A program made the translations under genes and the position numbers. Of a stretch of DNA of 6,130 bases, positions 5,491-6,130 are shown one piece after another. Within the stretch, counting starts at the first letter, position 1, and each line of letters opens with the position of its first letter. Origin of the DNA: Massilia sp. UBA2709 (GTDB taxonomy: Bacteria; Pseudomonadota; Gammaproteobacteria; Burkholderiales; Burkholderiaceae_D); NCBI GenBank assembly GCA_002354135.1, contig DEKZ01000295.1:1-6130 (forward strand), in the 5' to 3' direction. The notes under the pieces are model-generated. The model did not search any database. It was not told the origin of the DNA and worked only from the letters and a program-made list of their open reading frames with translations.

Positions 5491-6130
5491 ATGACTACTC
5501 GCAACAAAAAGACCCTCGCGACCCTCGTTTCCGCGCCGACCGCAGCGCGCGTGCTGGTGCTTTCGGCGCTGGCGCTGAGCACGGCGGCGTGCACCACCGT
5601 GTTCGAGTCGGACAGGGTGGACTACAAGTCGTCGAAGAAGGCGCCGCCGCTGGACGTGCCGCCCGACCTGACCCAACTCCAGAAGGACAATCGTTACGCA
5701 ACGCCGGAGCGCGGCGTGGCCACCGCATCCGGCTTCCAGCAGTCGCAGGCTGCCGGCAACCAGGGTGCGGCGCCGGTTGCCGGTGCACCCGCAACGGCCG
5801 GCGCCATCGGCCCGGTCTCGACCGATGCCGTGCGCGTCGAGCGCGCCGGCGACCAGCGCTGGCTGGTGGTCAAGCAGACCCCCGAGCAGCTGTGGCCGCA
5901 GGTGCGCCAGTTCTGGGAAGACGCCGGCCTGGCCATCGCCAGCGAATCGCAGGCAACCGGCGTGATGGAAACCGAGTGGGTCGAGAACCGCTCGAAGATC
6001 CCGCAGGACTTCCTGCGCAACACGCTCGGCAAGGTCTTCGACCGCGCCTACTCGACCGGCGAGCGCGACAAGTACCGCACCCGCCTCGAGCGCCTGCCGG
6101 ACGGCTCGACCGAGATCTACATCAGCCACC
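5491..6130 (+). CDS. bamC: Outer membrane protein assembly factor BamC, incomplete at the window edge
   Basis: The first 213 residues are present; the frame is open to the last base and the C-terminus lies beyond. A signal sequence with basic residues at R4, K6 and K7 and a hydrophobic core at 21-33 leads to a lipobox ending STAAC, with C34 the expected lipidated cysteine. T31 at -3 is less usual than leucine. The segment VDYKSSKKAPPLDVPPDL (43-60) is the conserved BamD-binding N-terminal stretch. An Ala/Gly/Gln-rich linker (about 78-112) follows, then the first helix-grip domain from RWLVVKQTPEQLWPQVRQFW (123-142). BamC is a lipoprotein of the BAM complex, which folds beta-barrel proteins into the outer membrane. 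No clear Shine-Dalgarno sequence precedes the ATG. It is probably co-transcribed with dapA. Confidence 0.9.
   Translation, partial: MTTRNKKTLATLVSAPTAARVLVLSALALSTAACTTVFESDRVDYKSSKKAPPLDVPPDLTQLQKDNRYATPERGVATASGFQQSQAAGNQGAAPVAGAPATAGAIGPVSTDAVRVERAGDQRWLVVKQTPEQLWPQVRQFWEDAGLAIASESQATGVMETEWVENRSKIPQDFLRNTLGKVFDRAYSTGERDKYRTRLERLPDGSTEIYISH

Noticed and set aside
4485..5597. Minus-strand open frame of 370 codons opposite dapA
   Set aside because: It covers dapA, whose active-site residues are all in place on the plus strand; the antisense protein has low-complexity composition and no family features.
1..6130. A novel defence, secretion or biosynthetic system
   Set aside because: Every gene belongs to a known chromosomal family with an ordinary neighbourhood; no nuclease, transposase, toxin-antitoxin, reverse transcriptase or array is visible.

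Overview
The window holds ordinary chromosomal housekeeping genes of a GC-rich betaproteobacterium, most likely Burkholderiales and plausibly Oxalobacteraceae (Massilia-like). That placement is an inference from protein style, high GC content and gene order, not from a database match. The dapA-bamC order and the pairing of a TrpH/Rnm-type PHP gene with a yciO-type gene are also known from E. coli. I see no mobile element, phage gene, CRISPR array, tRNA or rRNA.

Layout. Bases 1-76 are non-coding and hold two copies of a spaced dyad, TGCAAA-N5-TTTGCA, set 31 bp apart; they look like paired operator sites for a gene left of the window. A GFA-family (CENP-V/glutathione-dependent formaldehyde-activating-like) gene lies on the minus strand at 77-475. 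It diverges, across 142 bp, from a PHP-domain phosphoesterase gene (618-1451, plus strand). A 241-bp gap follows (1452-1692) with a perfect 12-bp palindromic stem that looks like a dispersed extragenic repeat, then a promoter-like region with a possible heat-shock (sigma32) motif. Next come htpX (1693-2571) and, 15 bp later, a yciO-like gene (2587-3210). A 69-bp gap carries a perfect 10-bp inverted repeat abutting a -10 box only 10 bp before the start of an M50 (site-2-protease-like) membrane protease gene (3280-3933). That gene overlaps a small SAM-dependent methyltransferase gene (3933-4508) by one base. dapA (4563-5447) has its own -10 box and is followed after 43 bp by bamC (5491 to the window edge, incomplete).

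How the genes work together. Three themes share the region. Envelope quality control and assembly is represented by HtpX (inner-membrane protease), the M50 protease and BamC (outer-membrane beta-barrel assembly lipoprotein). Nucleotide/RNA metabolism is represented by the PHP enzyme and the YciO-like protein. Lysine/peptidoglycan precursor synthesis is represented by DapA. Probable transcription units are GFA alone, PHP alone, htpX-yciO, M50-methyltransferase (with possible read-through) and dapA-bamC. The most useful second looks are the paired dyads at 23-70, the dyad plus possible leaderless start before the M50 gene, the sigma32-like element before htpX, and a changed residue in the expected lysine-inhibition site of DapA. 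I do not see a previously undescribed biological system here.
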